Positions 1 to 12,351 of a stretch of 64,000 bases of DNA are shown piece by piece. Source of the DNA: Myxocyprinus asiaticus. Taxonomy: Eukaryota > Chordata > Actinopteri > Cypriniformes > Catostomidae. Under the pieces are notes generated by a model that saw only the letters and a program-made list of their open reading frames with translations, did not search any database and was not told where the DNA came from. Position 1 is the stretch's first letter, and each line of letters opens with the position of its first letter. Position numbers and translations under genes: made by a program. Where the stretch lies: contig NC_059374.1 in assembly GCF_019703515.2 (NCBI RefSeq), positions 17,709,095 through 17,773,094 of the forward strand. The letters run 5' to 3'.

Positions 1-710
1 ACAGTCCCCAGCAGTGTGGGTAGGGTTCCAATGTTTGCAAACAGTATACCAATGCTTGATTGTTTCAACCTTCTTTCTAGCTCTAAAGGAAGAACAAAGA
101 AGAACTTTGCCATGAGTGTATTGGAGTCTTTAGTCGCTGCATTTGACAAAGTTCATGGAATCAAATATTTGAAATGGTTTGGAGAAATCTTTGTTTGAGG
201 GAAACTATAATTTTGATACCTGAGTTTCCAAGTTGGGAGGAGACGTAAATTTTCAACATGGCGGAGGACAGGACGGTTTCTGTAGAGAATGACTGGTTTT
301 ATAAATCTTTCTAAATTCAGCTAATTGTTAGCGCTTGCCATTTCGGTAATATACATTTATGTATATAAGCAACAATTTGATGTACATGCATGTTGTACAT
401 TTTTACACTGTGAAAATAGCTTGTATTTGACCAAAATTCCATTATCGTCAGCTAGCTGAGTAATATGTATTATGGTGTCAAAATAAAAGTTCCTCAAGAA
501 ATGTGCATGAACGAACCTGGCATCGTCCATGTTTCCTGTTTTTGTTTCTGACAACAAAGCACTTGAACGCGACATACTCGTAATTAGCACTTCAGAAGTG
601 GAAAGAAGGATAATTCCAAAAACACATGAAGGCAGCCTAAGTGAGCAGTTCTTGACCAAAATAAGCTATTATACACACCAGACTTGTGAGACTAAGTTGT
701 ATAATAATTG
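1..710. other. nectin3 intron 1 or upstream flank, no gene seen
   Basis: AT-rich sequence with short chance reading frames only. No exon, no signal-peptide coding segment and no clear transposon end is visible. Confidence 0.4.
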
Positions 711-1261
711 TACACTCACTGAACACTTTATTAGGTACACCTGAACACCTACTTATTCATGTGATTATCTAATCAGCCAATTGTGTGGCAGCAGTGCAAT
801 GCATAAAATCATTCAGATACAGGTCAGGAGCTTCAGTTAATATTCACATCAACCATCAAAACGGGGAAAAAATGTGATCTCAGTGATTTCGACCGTGGCT
901 TGATTGTTGGTGCCAGACAGGCTGGTTTGAGTATTTCTGTAACTGCTGATTTCCTGGGATTTTTTAAGCACAACAGTTTACACAGAATGGTGCCAAAAGC
1001 AAAAAAAACATCCAGTGAATGGCAGTTCTGTGGACGGAAAAGCCTTGTTGATTAGAGAGGTCAACGGAGAATGGCCAGACTGGTTCGAGCTGACAGAAAG
1101 GCTATGGTAACTCACATAACCACAATTGTAGTGAGTAGAATAGCATCTTAGAATGCACAACATGCTGAACCTTGAGGTGAATGGGCTACAACAGCAGAAG
1201 ACCACGCCGGGCACTTTATTGGGACCATAGTGTTCCTATAATAAAGTGCTCAGTGAGAGTA
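711..1261 (+). mobile_element. non-autonomous Tc1-like DNA transposon
   Basis: Ends are imperfect inverted repeats (CTCACTGAnCACTTTATTA on both sides) flanked by TA (711-712 and 1260-1261), the Tc1/mariner target. Inside, bases about 870-965 read as a Tc1-type helix-turn-helix (SDFDRGLIVGARQAGLSIS), then the frame decays. The element is about 550 bp, far shorter than the usual 1.3-1.6 kb, so the catalytic part is deleted. Confidence 0.75.
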
Positions 1262-1451
1262 TATACAGTATACTAGCTGTAAAGTAATTTGTTTGCTAGT
1301 ACCTTCTACAATAGCTAAATGGTCACATGAGGGTCTTACAGGTATTGTGATTGACATAAATGACTCATTAACAATCTTTTCAGTGTGAATTGAAATGGGT
1401 GATCCTCTGCTCTCAGCAAATTTTATATTTGAGAAGTCAGCCAGATTGCAT

Positions 1452-1454
<3 letters not shown>

Positions 1455-1486
<32 letters not shown>

Positions 1487-1491
1487 CCCCC
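1455..1491. repeat. (CT)n microsatellite with C-run
   Basis: About 15 CT units followed by seven or eight C. Reading frames over it are low-complexity artefacts. Confidence 0.95.
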
Positions 1492-3094
1492 TTTTCTGAC
1501 ACACACCCTCCCTTCTCCCTCTTTGTGTGTGTGGTGGTATTCTTGCGATTACTGGGTGGGCAGGGGAACAGGCACAGGGAGAGCCTGCACCCATACAGGC
1601 AAGACATAATAGCAGAGGTTTACCACTAGTATGCAGCTGCCAAGGTTTCAAAATATCAGTCACTATTTAGTGCCTCCATAGACCCATTTTTTTTTTTTTT
1701 TTTTATGATATGGTCTCGTATACCCAGCCTATGTATTTTAAATAGTACAGCTTTACCTTTTGACTGGTTTGATGGTTTGAATAGTTCATTTGTACATGCA
1801 GCATTGAATGCTGTCAAAGTTTTTTAAAGGGAGTAAAGCTTAGTGTCCCGATTAACAATTGTCCCATCTGAAATGCAGCAGTTTGTAAGCTTTAATGACT
1901 GAGGAGATTTATATTTTGACTGCACAGAGTTTCTCTCAGAATGTGTTTTGCACAACTCCTTTTCTATAGCCTATAATTTTTCTGTTTTCCAGTGATCATA
2001 ATGGAGACGTGCTCTTTTGTTTTGCTTTCCAAACACTATGATTTCCTGCACGAGACTAAGCTGCAGACTAGTGTGTTGTTTACTATTTAAGATTCACTTT
2101 TAACCCCTTTAAGCCTTGATCTGTGCCGAGAAATACTGGAGATTATTAGTAAATTCGCCTTGAGGAATTTGCATAGATTAAGTTTGAAATGGTTTCATAA
2201 ATTAACATGATTGATTCATAAATTAACATTAAAATCTGTAGCCAAAGTGCATAACAAATTATAAAAAAAATACAGAATATAATGTTGATTCAATAAAAAC
2301 AAATGAAACATTCTTGAATGGTAATACACTTCAAATCATGGACCAGCAGGCAAGCTGGCGCAAATCACATTGTTCAGTCAGATATACCATTGGTTGAGCC
2401 AGGCTGGTTGGGATGCTCAAACAAACAGAGCAATGTTTTGATAGCACCACAGAGAGTTTACACTTTTCTAAAAAATCAACATTAATGGGACCCCTGATTT
2501 GAGTGGCCCCAGATCTCCATCTCTTCCCTCCACCTGTATTTAATCAGGCTTGTCTATTGTAACGTAACTGCTAGCGTGTCAGAAAATCATGTTTACTTGT
2601 TTCAGCAAATAACTCCAGTGTGTTCAAATAAACATGCAAAGGGCACAGATGCAGAATAAAGACACCCATTAAACAGTAAAAAATGCTCCCAAATTGGCTG
2701 TTGGTGTTTTTCATCTTGTTCCAAAGGCTTTTATTAGGCAAGGTGCTCAGAAGGTTAACAGAGAAGACAGAGCATCCTGCGGTGTGACGTGGGGGTCTGT
2801 ATGCTGCTCATTATAAATGTGAATCATGGGCTGTGTAGCACAGCACTCCCTGACTGCAGCCGTTCAGAATGAAGTCCTCCTGCATGGGGTGTAATTACGG
2901 CTGGGGAAAACATAAGCCCTCATTATCTGCCTTACTAGATCTCCCACTACCGTACTTCAGCTATGACCTTTCAAGGGTTCCTCTGATGGAAGCGATGTCA
3001 GCAAGATTAGACAGATGGAGCTGGTTAAGCCCACATAAAGTTTTGAACTGATGTACAATATAATATGAAAGGATTTTTTTTATGAGATTTTCCT
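1492..3094. other. intron, no gene; dispersed repeat at about 2370-2470
   Basis: No exon seen. A T-run lies at about 1688-1704. The stretch at 2380-2465 (TTGGTTGAGCCA, then AACAAACAGAG and TTTGATAGCACCACA) recurs at 37570-37690, and partly at 63285-63335, so it is a dispersed repeat. Confidence 0.5.
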
Positions 3095-3345
3095 TTTTAG
3101 GGCTGGGTGGTATGGCGTTATATACCGGGTGATGTTAGAAATGTGTCAACTGGTCGAGATTCAGACTTTTTGTCTAGCCTACACCGGGGTATTCCAGCCT
3201 CATGACAACACAAAATACAACAGTGTAGCTTTGAGTGTATACAGCTTCATTGATTATAATGGGCAATGCGGCGCTCACGTCCTATATAGAAACAGGTTGT
3301 TTATGGTTGTCAAGCGAAGTCACAACTTGGTGCAATGAAGACCAA
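3095..3345. mobile_element. possible hAT-type transposon fragment
   Basis: Starts with GGGCTGGGTGGTATGGCG and TATACCGGG, resembling the terminal GGGYTGGGCGATATRCCGG seen in many fish hAT elements and near 31287 in this window. No partner end was found, so this is a tentative call. Confidence 0.3.
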
Positions 3346-3817
3346 GTGAATTCAATTGATTAGCACAGTTTTTTCCTGTGTTTGTTGATGTATTTCCTAT
3401 ATATCGAAAGGGTTTTCCAGGAACATTAGATGTGTATATCTGCTAAAAGCTAATTTAGTCAATGTTTAGGATTACACTAGCATATAGATGACCTCATTGC
3501 TAACACACATGGGCTAGAAGCCACAAAACTCTCACTCTCATTCAACTGATGTTTGGTCACAGGTGTTTGTGTATTAGCTATTTTACAATGGCTTCAAACA
3601 TGGCTTATCTAACCAATCATATTTATAATGGATTACTATTTTGAGTGTTTTTAAATCAAGTGGTAAATAATATAAAGCTGTTTTTACATGGATGCCAGAC
3701 ACTAAAATTCCTTTGTTCGGAATAATTGTATCTTTTGGTTTACGTCCATCAACTTTCAATTAAGAAATAAATAAAGAACTTCCTTACATTGTAAATTATT
3801 TAATTCATTGGATTGTC

Positions 3818-3840
3818 AAAAAAAAAAAAAAAAAAAAAAA
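3818..3840. repeat. A-run, 23 bp
   Basis: Uninterrupted adenines about 140 bp upstream of the D1 exon. Confidence 0.95.
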
Positions 3841-3980
3841 GCATTACTACATGGTCATGAAATATATAGAACATTTTAAGTAGAATTTCCAGAAAAAATT
3901 ATATATATAAATAATGTTATATCTCTTGACAATTTATCTATTTCCTGTATCATTGTTTCTAATTATGTGTATCACTCCAG

Positions 3981-4328
3981 GTTTGTGGGCCAATGATGTG
4001 CTGGTTCCAGAGCATGCGACCGCAGTGCTGGGGAAGAACGTCACTTTGACCTGTAGGGTGGAGGTGAGCACGAACCTCAGCCTGACCCAGAGTTCCTGGG
4101 AGCGCCGGCTGCCCTCTGGCACTGTCACTTTGGCCGTCTACAACCCCCAGTATGGGACCTCCATAGCTGAGGAGTACAGCAAACGAGTGCACTTCCTCAA
4201 TCCTTCAGTGCATGATGTATCCATTGTCCTGGAGGGTGTGGGTTTTGCAGACATTGGGACCTACACTTGCAAGGTGGTTACCTTCCAACTTGGAAATATG
4301 CAGGCCTCCACAACTGTGGACATTATGG
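3981..4328 (+). CDS. nectin3: nectin3 exon: Ig V domain (D1)
   Basis: This internal exon starts after ATCACTCCAG (two bases finish a Gly codon) and ends before GTGGGT, leaving phase 1. It encodes about 115 residues: start of the mature ectodomain ([12 protein letters not shown]), B-strand Cys in VTLTCRV, Trp in SSWERR and F-strand Cys in GTYTCKV. D1 makes the trans contacts in nectin adhesion. The A-X6-G motif (AVYNPQYG) is present, but the usual TFPxG motif reads TFQLG. Two N-glycosylation sequons (NVT, NLS) are visible. A Met-initiated hydrophobic reading frame runs in from 3914 through the intron; it looks like a chance extension because the acceptor is strong and the preceding bases are simple AT-rich DNA. 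Confidence 0.88.
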
Positions 4329-4598
4329 GTGGGTACATCTTTGCGATCTATGGTCATATCAACAGTTAATACACTCCTTGCTTTTTCAAGCTACACTATA
4401 GGCAAACATAAAACAACTTATTTTAATTTGTAATAATTTTTAAATGATTACAGTTAAGATATTTGAGAATAATTGAGAGTTATTTCAATCTAATTAGTTT
4501 GCAAATAACTTAAAAAGTTGTAAACTGTGGCACCTAACTCATCCTGCACCATTTGTCTTATGGACTGCTTGTTAAGGAGAGTTATGCTATTACTTTTC

Positions 4599-5301
4599 TA
4601 AGACCCTGTTTCCATAGATGTGTTTCGAGTGATTCGATCACATGTGGTCAGCCCTAAATACAGGTCTAAACGCGGTCTAAATCGTTTTGTTAATGGATCA
4701 CAAAAAACACAAACGAATGTGGTCAAAAACGCATGTGTCCATATCACATTTGAGGTGTAAATGCTAATCCGTCCTATATGCGTCTCGACAGCAGTGAAGC
4801 ACCATCCCTCACCTGTCAATCAACTGCTGCGCAAAAACAAGAGTTTCCACTTTGCCATTTATGAGCAGCTTTAAAAGGAAATAACCATCCGATCGGAAAA
4901 TTTTTAAAAAGTGGATACAGTACATACATAATCAAAAGAGCTTCACGGATCTTCTTTAGTGTGTCTGATATCAACACAGATGACAAGCATGAACACCTCA
5001 AGCTCCTTTATTACATGTAATCCAACTGCATCTGGAAGAACCAGCACTCCATGTTTTTTCACTATTTCTTTGTCTTTTCTTACTTTGTTGCACTTTATTA
5101 TCATGCAGTAACACACTGACATAGTGATTGATGTATGTCGTCATGAAACAGAGACCCTCCCCTCCAAATCTGAACACGAGTAGTCACAGGAAACGCATTT
5201 AAGTGACCAGGTGTAAACAGCGACATCACGTGTCTCACCAGACCACGTGTGATCGGATCACCTGAGACACATCGTAATACCAGGTGGAAATGGGGCTTAA
5301 G
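4599..5301. mobile_element. non-autonomous DNA transposon with subterminal inverted repeats
   Basis: The left end (CTAAGACCCTGTTTCCA) pairs with the right end, whose reverse complement begins CTTAAGCCCCATTTCCA. Further in, GTGATTCGATCACATGTGGTC on the left pairs with GACCACGTGTGATCGGATC on the right. About 700 bp, no coding capacity. The superfamily is uncertain; a hAT or similar cut-and-paste element is likely. Confidence 0.65.
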
Positions 5302-5895
5302 TGATCACTTTTAGACTAATGACTTTTGACCTGTCAGACGTTGCAAAGCAATTTGTCTTTCCATTGATTTGTGTTCATAACTTGGTTGGGCTCAAAAAGA
5401 AACATAGCGCGGTCTGACTGATGATGTTTTAATTACTTTTATGATCCGGTTCTTTTAATGAATCAGTTCTAACGACTCATCAACTGAAAAGTTATTGGTT
5501 TTAATCAGTCTTAATGAGCTCACTGAATCAGTCAGAGCAGTTACTGAATTAAAAGTGGCTCACTTATGGAACCGCAAGTCTTTACATCAGTCACATCCGA
5601 AGCAAGAACTGTTTTATTTACTTAAAGGTTCATGAATCAGTCATTACACTTGTTGTTCATGTTACAATGTGTAAATAAAGATACACATTTCTGCATTAAT
5701 TAAAAAAATAACTTTAAACCTTAACTTCCTGAGACCCGAGCATGACTGCTGTGTGCAGTTTCCATTTCCCTTTTAGCTCCTAATAAATATGAAAAAAAAA
5801 AAAAAATCGAAAAATTGATGGCAACATACAGTATGTGGACAGCAGGACTAAGTTTTAAAATAATTTTAAATAATACCAAGATATAGAATTCCTCT
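5302..5895. other. intron, no gene; GAATCAGT-rich stretch
   Basis: Multiple short GAATCAGT-like words at about 5455-5640 suggest an old dispersed repeat. A short A-run lies near 5790. Confidence 0.35.
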
Positions 5896-6774
5896 TCCAA
5901 CAATGAAGAGTTCCAGCACCCTCCGATACCCAGCATGGATCCTATCGCTGGACCAGTTCAGCCGATCACCATCACCGAAGTGTCACAGGCTGTAAAGAAG
6001 ATGAAAAATGGGAAGGCAACTGGACCCAATGACATCCCCGCCGAAGCCTGGAAACTCATGGGGCGCGGAGGCGCAGATATCCTCGCACTACTCTTCAACA
6101 AGATCATCACCAATAACAGGCCACCCCAGGCCTGGTCGACCAGCGTCACTGTGCCGATCTGGAATGGCGTTCTGGACTACCGACTACGCAACATCACCAG
6201 CATCACGCCAAACCAATGCGGCTTTGTTAAGGGATCCGGAACTACAGATGCCATCCACGCCGCCCATCTGCTCATGGAGAGGCACAGGGAGAAGAACAAA
6301 CCGGTCCATATGGCCTTCCTCGACCTGGAGAAAGCCTTTGACAGAGTCCCTCATGGCCTCATATGGCGAGCGCTTCGATCGTCCCAGAGGAATACGTGCG
6401 CTGGGCCCAACTCCTTTACCAAGACACCACAAGCAGCGTCCGCTGCCCTGTGGGAACTCCTCCACACGATGGAAATGCACATGCTCAGGTGGACACTGGG
6501 ACTGACCCGACTGGAACACGTTATGAACGAGGACGTTAGGAAGATCATGGGAGTGGCACCGATCACAGAGAAGATGAGAAAAGCTCGCCTCCGATGGTAT
6601 GGCCATGTGACCCGAAGCGAGGAGGAGTCAGTGGCAAGGAGAGCATTACGGCTCAGCCCCGATGGAAAACGGCCGCGCGGGCGACCAAAGAAGAGGTGGA
6701 TGGATCGAATTAAGGAAGATATGAAGCACGTCAATGTCACCCCCAGGGATACCCTGGATCGGATTTTTTTTTAA
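5896..6774 (+). pseudogene. RTE-type LINE reverse transcriptase relic, internally deleted
   Basis: The frame is open from about 5896 (NNEEFQHPPIPSMDP) to a TAA at 6772. Reverse transcriptase blocks are recognisable: KKMKNGKATGPNDIPAEAWK, NQCGFVKGSGTTDAIHAA and AFLDLEKAFDRVPH, then the C-terminal KARLRWYGHVTRS and RGRPKKRWMDRI of RTE-clade elements. A block is missing after TVPIWN, a frameshift follows near 6370, and the catalytic Y/FxDD motif is deleted. The element is 5'-truncated and cannot be active. The 279-codon reading frame is a by-product of deletions that kept frame. It ends in a T-run next to a SINE. Confidence 0.8.
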
Positions 6775-6827
6775 TCAAATTGTTTTTGTTTCCAGGAGTG
6801 TTGATTTTTCATGTTTTTTTGTTTTTT

Positions 6828-7254
6828 TTATCCCTTTTTCTCCCCAATTTGGAATGCCCAAATCCCACTACTTAGTAGGTCCTTGTGGTGGCGCGGTTAC
6901 TCACCTCAATCTGGGTGGTGGAGGACAAGTCTCAGTTGCCTCCGCTTCTGAGACCGCCAATACGCGCATCTTATCACGTGGCTCGTTGTGCATGACACCG
7001 CGGAAACTCCGCATGTGGAGGCTCATGCTATTCTCCGCGATCCATGCACAACTCACCACGTTCCCCATTGAGAGCAAGAACCACTAATCGTGACCACGAG
7101 GAGGTTACCCCATGTTACTCTACCCTCCCTAGCAACCGGGCCAATTTGGTTGCTTAGGAGACCTGGCTGGAGTCACTCAGCACGCCCTGGATTCGAACTC
7201 ATGACTCCAGAGGTGGTAGTCAGTATCAGTACTTGCTGAGCTACCCAGGCCCCC
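6828..7254 (-). mobile_element. tRNA-derived SINE, copy 1
   Basis: On the minus strand the element starts GGGGCCTGGGTAGCTCAGC (A-box-like TAGCTCAGCAAGT) and has a B-box-like GAGTTCGAATCCAGG about 45 bp later. The body then runs to a tail near 6828 (AGAAAAAGGGATAAAA). The same element recurs at 30359-30705 (minus) and 62821-63236 (plus). About 425 bp, essentially full length, and moderately conserved between copies. Confidence 0.85.
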
Positions 7255-8100
7255 TGATTATTCATGTTTTTGAGACGTTACAGACATTACATCAGAGATT
7301 AGCATAATTAATTCTGATTCAAAGTAATGACCAGCATCTTTCAATCACTGCCAACCATGTTAAAATAAAATTATACATTATAAATTCTGAATCTATGTCC
7401 TGATTACAATTGTCCCATGTCTGCCAAACATGTTGAGTCATCTAATCATCATCTGCAGCCTGAAACTAAACTTTTGACAGTATGTTTGGAGTGAATGTAC
7501 TTAGCTGCATAGAGAGCTATAGGATGCTCCCTTGCTCCCTATTTAGTAAATTACTTAACCTCCAGTGTGCTGTCTGTCTGTACTGGTCTCAGAACAGTTT
7601 GAAATGCACCTTATTTTCATCCTAACTCTCAATGGGACAATACACAGTAAATATAGGATTTCTAAGAATAAAATGCTCTAAAGTACACATTAGTGTACAT
7701 TGTGTTTAGCAGTGTGACATTCTGTGATAATTCGCTTAAATTTTAAAATTAGCATATTGAATGATACTAGAGACTCAAATCTTTTGACTCAAACAGGTTT
7801 CATTGTAAAAAAAAAAATGTATTAGGTTTCTTACCAGATGTAGGTTTTTTGCCATTTCTCCCAAAGATAAATTCCGCTCTGATTGGTGCCATGTTGTTTT
7901 GTCACATGACAATGTGTGTCGAAAGTTTAACCCTTTACTGACAGCACAGAGTCTCCTGAACTGAGATCAGTCTAAATGAATTTAAATTGAGTTGCGTATA
8001 GCGAAACCAAAATACAACGTCCCCGCATGTGTACGTGGGGTCGTATGTGGTTAAAAAAAAAGGTTTTAACATTAAAATGTTACCAAAATAGTATATATAC

Positions 8101-8109
<9 letters not shown>
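7255..8109. other. intron, nothing recognised
   Basis: AT-rich sequence without exon or clear transposon end. Confidence 0.4.

Positions 8110-8178
<69 letters not shown>
8110..8178. repeat. (TA)n microsatellite
   Basis: About 34 uninterrupted TA/AT units, followed by a short AC run; it lies directly beside a Tc1-type terminal sequence. Confidence 0.95.
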
Positions 8179-8186
<8 letters not shown>

Positions 8187-8188
8187 TA

Positions 8189-8690
8189 CACTGGCAGCCA
8201 AAAGTTTAGAATAATAAACAGATTTTGCTATTTCAGAAGGAAATTGGTATTTTACTTCACCAAAGTGGCATTCAGCTGATCACAAAGTATAGTCAGGACA
8301 TTACTGATGTAAAAAACAGCACCATCACTATTTGAAAAAAGTCATTTGTGATCAAATCTAGACAGTCCCCATTTCCAGCAGCCATCACTCCAACACCTTA
8401 TCCTTGAGTAATCATGCTAAATTGCTAATTTGGTACTAGAAATTCACTTACCATTATATCAAACCCAGCTGAAAGCTATTTGGTTTATTAAATGAAGCTT
8501 AACATTGTCTTTGTGTTTTTGAGTTGCCACAGTGTGCAATAGACTGGCATGTCTTAAAGTCAATATTAGGTCAAAAATGGCAAAAAAGAAACTGCTTCCT
8601 CTAGAAACTCATCAGTCAATCATTGTTTTGAGGAATGAAGGCTATACAATGCTTGAAATGCCAAAAAACTGAAGATTTCATACAAAGCAG
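8189..8690 (+). mobile_element. 5' fragment of a Tc1-like transposon
   Basis: Begins after TA with CACTGGCAGCCAAAAGTTT, a Tc1-type terminal repeat. At 8578 a start codon opens MAKKKLLPLETHQSIIVLRN, which resembles the N-terminal DNA-binding domain of Tc1 transposases, and a stop follows within about 10 codons. The catalytic part and right end are absent. Confidence 0.65.
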
Positions 8691-11503
8691 ATGCATTTCT
8701 ATATTTCTATATATACTGTGGAAGGCTTTGTTTGGAAAATGTTAATAAAGCATTATTGTTCTGTTTTGTTTTATTTTGTTTCTTAAAAGGAAATAAATGC
8801 ATTTTCACAGGAAAATAAATATATATTGTCAAATTTCAATATATACATATAATATATATACAACATACAATATAATATTTATAAAAATAATCGACTGACA
8901 GCACTAATATAAATATATACACACATGGGGAGCTCACCTGCTGCAAAAGCAGAATTCTGTAGAAACACTGGAAGGAGGTGCCCAAGCCATGTCTAGGGAC
9001 CAGAATATCTTAGAGACTTGCATGGGTTGGCTCTATTGATATGGGCCAGTAAGCAGCCTCCTATTAACCAGCAAGAACACCCTAGCTGCCACGTAGCAAC
9101 CCCTAGCAACTACCAACAACACCCTAGCATTTTGGCGCCGACTTTTTCACGGGCAAGCACCACTCACATTTTCTTCAGATAATTTAAAAATGCAGTTATA
9201 TTTATCATTTCTAATTATACAAGGCGCTCAAAACATGATTAACCAGCATTCCAAAAACTCTATTGAAAACAAGACTAAAATTGCAGGGAAGTCGTGATTT
9301 AGTAAAACTTGTGTTGGAATGGCTTATTTTTGTACATTGTAATTATAGAAAGTGGTGGAAACACCCTTCACAGAGCCCCTTTTGTTTTTGCTCCAGTGAA
9401 ATGAAGAGTAAAACAGTTACTGAGATGACAAAAATATTTGTCACACACTGGCATGATAGTACATTCCTTGTTCTATTTTCTATTGTGGGGAGTTGTTTTG
9501 TCAGTTCCTTGTTTATTTTATGCATTCCAGCAAAGCATGAATGACAAAGGCTAATTTAATGTTTCTCCTTTTTCTAGTAAACTTGACAGTGTAAGAGTCG
9601 ATTGAATGCAAAAACTGATGAAGAGTTTGACCAAAAGTTTGAAAGGACGTTTGACGTTTTGGAAAGTGAAGCTTTTATTCCTGTGACATTTCACACAAAA
9701 AGGAAAAATTTACTCAAACCCCTAAAACTGTAAAAATAAAAAAAAAGAGAGAGAGAAAGAGAGAGAGAAAAAAGGAACTGGCCAATCAGCTTGTTTCAAG
9801 CTTGTCTGCGTTTTGCACACTAGCTTGGAGCAGCCACCCTCATTCCTGTAAATGTAACAATGCAGGGATTGCAGGGATTCTCAATGACCGTATGAATTTG
9901 TATAATAAAACATATCAGATGTGGCACACTGGCCAAGCTGTATAATTTGTACCCACAATTCACATTCCTCTTTTTCTAACATAAATGGCATTACTTGCTG
10001 GAATCTATTATAATGGATTATATGGTTTTAGGAGCATCAGTTTTAATGCAATCTGCGTCCCAGAGAAGAAAAATAGGGAGGCATTTGGAGCGGACCCATA
10101 TTATGGATGGGTCACAATTGTCAACAAGTTGTCCAACAACTGACTAGTCTATTAGTGTGGTTGACTAATTTATCTAAAACATTTTTTTTTTACTTTCATG
10201 ATGGAATATTTATTTGTAGCATATATTTTTCTAGCGTTTTTCCATCAAAAGCAACTTCATATTAACTTCACATTCAACAACACTTGCCTCTGAGACAGCA
10301 AATGTAAATATCTGACAGCAGCATGTCACTACAGTGTCTGCAGAAGCACTAAACCCATTGTTAGATCGGCCTAGAATGGAATATAGTGAAACATATAGAA
10401 TGTTAGATAGCATTAAAAGAGGAATTCACTATGCCCCCACATAAATATAAATATCTGAGGTATTTTTGTCACTTTCAGTGGCATTTTAGGCCTGAGTCCT
10501 GGTTAATATCTGACCCTGGTGCTGTGCTTTGGTTTTTAGACAGTTTGCCCAGTAAAAACTTCTCAGAAAAGTTGTGTATTTAAATGATCCCCCTTTAAAG
10601 CACTTCCACTACTGCCATACACATGCAGACAGACATCTCTGGCCATTGAGTCACGTCTCACGCTGGTTTTTGAGTGCTAGATGACGTGTCAAGTTAAAAA
10701 TAGGACAACTTTTAAACATTTGTTTCGAGACCCCTCACTGTGTTCCATTCAAAGAAGTCTATAATACGGTTCCATTCAGTTGCGCTCTGTCTAGCTGTTT
10801 TGCACTCAAACATGGGTCTTATGTAAACATGTCTTATCTAGCAGAAATTCTTCTGATCGTGATCAGGTTAACCCCAGACCAGCCTATTTATACAGGACTG
10901 ATTATTTCTTTATATTTTTAAAAATATGTCATTTTGCACATCCTAAGAGTGTAAAACATGAGTGTCTTCGTTCGTCTGTTTTAAATGAAAGCATGAATGA
11001 TTTGGGGTCTGTGGGGGATTTGTGTGGGCGATAGTGACCCAGCCCTAATTCTAGCACCTTCTGATGAGAAATCAATACCCTGGCCCTTTCCACACTAGTG
11101 CCTTTGCCCGACCCAACCTGCAACATCTAGTCAACCAACCCTATTTTTTTTTTCTTCTCTCAAAGGGGCTGGATGTGAATGGGTTGCCAAGATGCCCCTG
11201 CAAGCCCTGAGTCAGCAGAGCTCCAGCGTGATGCAGATGTCAGGGTTTAGGTTAGGCCTGATCTTGGCAGTCAAATGTCATTGCTCACTGATGCACTGGG
11301 TCCCCATGTGCAGGTGCCACGAGACTATATTTAGCATTAGGGGTCTCGGGGGCTATTTATATTTGTCGTACACAGGATTGGTCTGTGTACAGAGTTGAAC
11401 AGGTGTGTGGAGTTGACGGCCTTGTGTTTAGGATTAAGTGGACATTTCTGACCCACATGGTAAAACAGTTTGTTATGAGCAGGAGTGCAGCTGTTGCAGT
11501 TCT
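8691..11503. other. intron, no exon recognised
   Basis: Contains a CCTAGCAAC-type dispersed repeat at about 9060-9130, a GA-rich tract at about 9745-9772 and AT-rich DNA. No open frame here shows similarity I recognise. Confidence 0.4.
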
Positions 11504-11531
11504 CTGTAGAGAGAGAGAGAGAGAGAGAGAT
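11504..11531. repeat. (GA)n microsatellite
   Basis: About 13 GA units. The reading frames over it are artefacts. Confidence 0.9.
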
Positions 11532-12351
11532 ATGGAGATAAGAAGAAGGGAACAGGACACATTAAAAGGGTTCATTCATGTATTCAAATAAAAGAGACTG
11601 AGGCTACGTTTATTCGATCATACAACAGTGGCCAAAATCTGATCTGATTCCAAATCACATTTTCAGTTACGATCTGCGGCACTTTCATATGTTGAAATAA
11701 ATTAGATATGGATCTGATTTTTGCAATGTGACCTTTGTGAACAGTCAGGTTGGAATTCATTTGCTTTTCGTTTTCATTCATCATAGTTAAATGCTTGATT
11801 TAACCTGGGAGTGAATCAGTAAATAGTTTATGAATTGCATTACATTTTCTGCACTACAATGTATTGCTCAAGTATTACACAGAAGGGTGGAAAAATATAT
11901 TTCACGAGTTCACTGGTTCATATAGTCCGGGAGCACATTAAGGTTAACAGATTTAATGGCGTAACGTTCATAATGAAGGGGTTCGGGTTAGGGTTAAGCT
12001 CGAGCTCAGGACTGGGCTTGAGCTCTGAGCTCTGAGATCCCTGGAGTATCTGACTAAAGCAAAAAATAGAAAGACAATTTAAAAATAATAATTGTTACAG
12101 GTGTAATGAAATATAAAGGTAGAGATAGGGAGGTGGGGGGATGTTGGAAAAATTGTCACCGGTGCAAGGGAAACAGCTGCTTATATATCCTTGGGATTGG
12201 CAGGCCTAGATGAACAAGCTCCTCTCAAAAATACATTTGGAACTTAATTAGTTTAAAATATTGTTTAAATAAGTATGTGAAACTTTGCTTTGAACAGTGA
12301 CAATAAAAAGTGACAATAGAAATTAAAATGTTAATGGCCTTAAGAAAAAAA

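Noticed and set aside
16..198. 60-codon open frame at the window start
   Set aside because: No recognised similarity, no splice or promoter context, and a length expected by chance.
3914..3980. Met-initiated hydrophobic extension in frame with the D1 exon, looking like a signal peptide
   Set aside because: It runs straight through AT-rich intron into a good splice acceptor (ATCACTCCAG), and nectin signal peptides are encoded on a separate upstream exon. No promoter or upstream exon support is visible, although the hydrophobic run makes an alternative first exon not impossible.
6828..7254. Possible tRNA gene on the minus strand
   Set aside because: The same head and body occur three times with SINE tails, so it is a retroposon rather than a tRNA gene.
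7935..8209. Open frames rich in Ile-Tyr on both strands
   Set aside because: They are translations of the (TA)n microsatellite.
9263..9544. 93-codon open frame
   Set aside because: Composition and lack of any recognised motif suggest chance; no splice sites match nectin3 phases.
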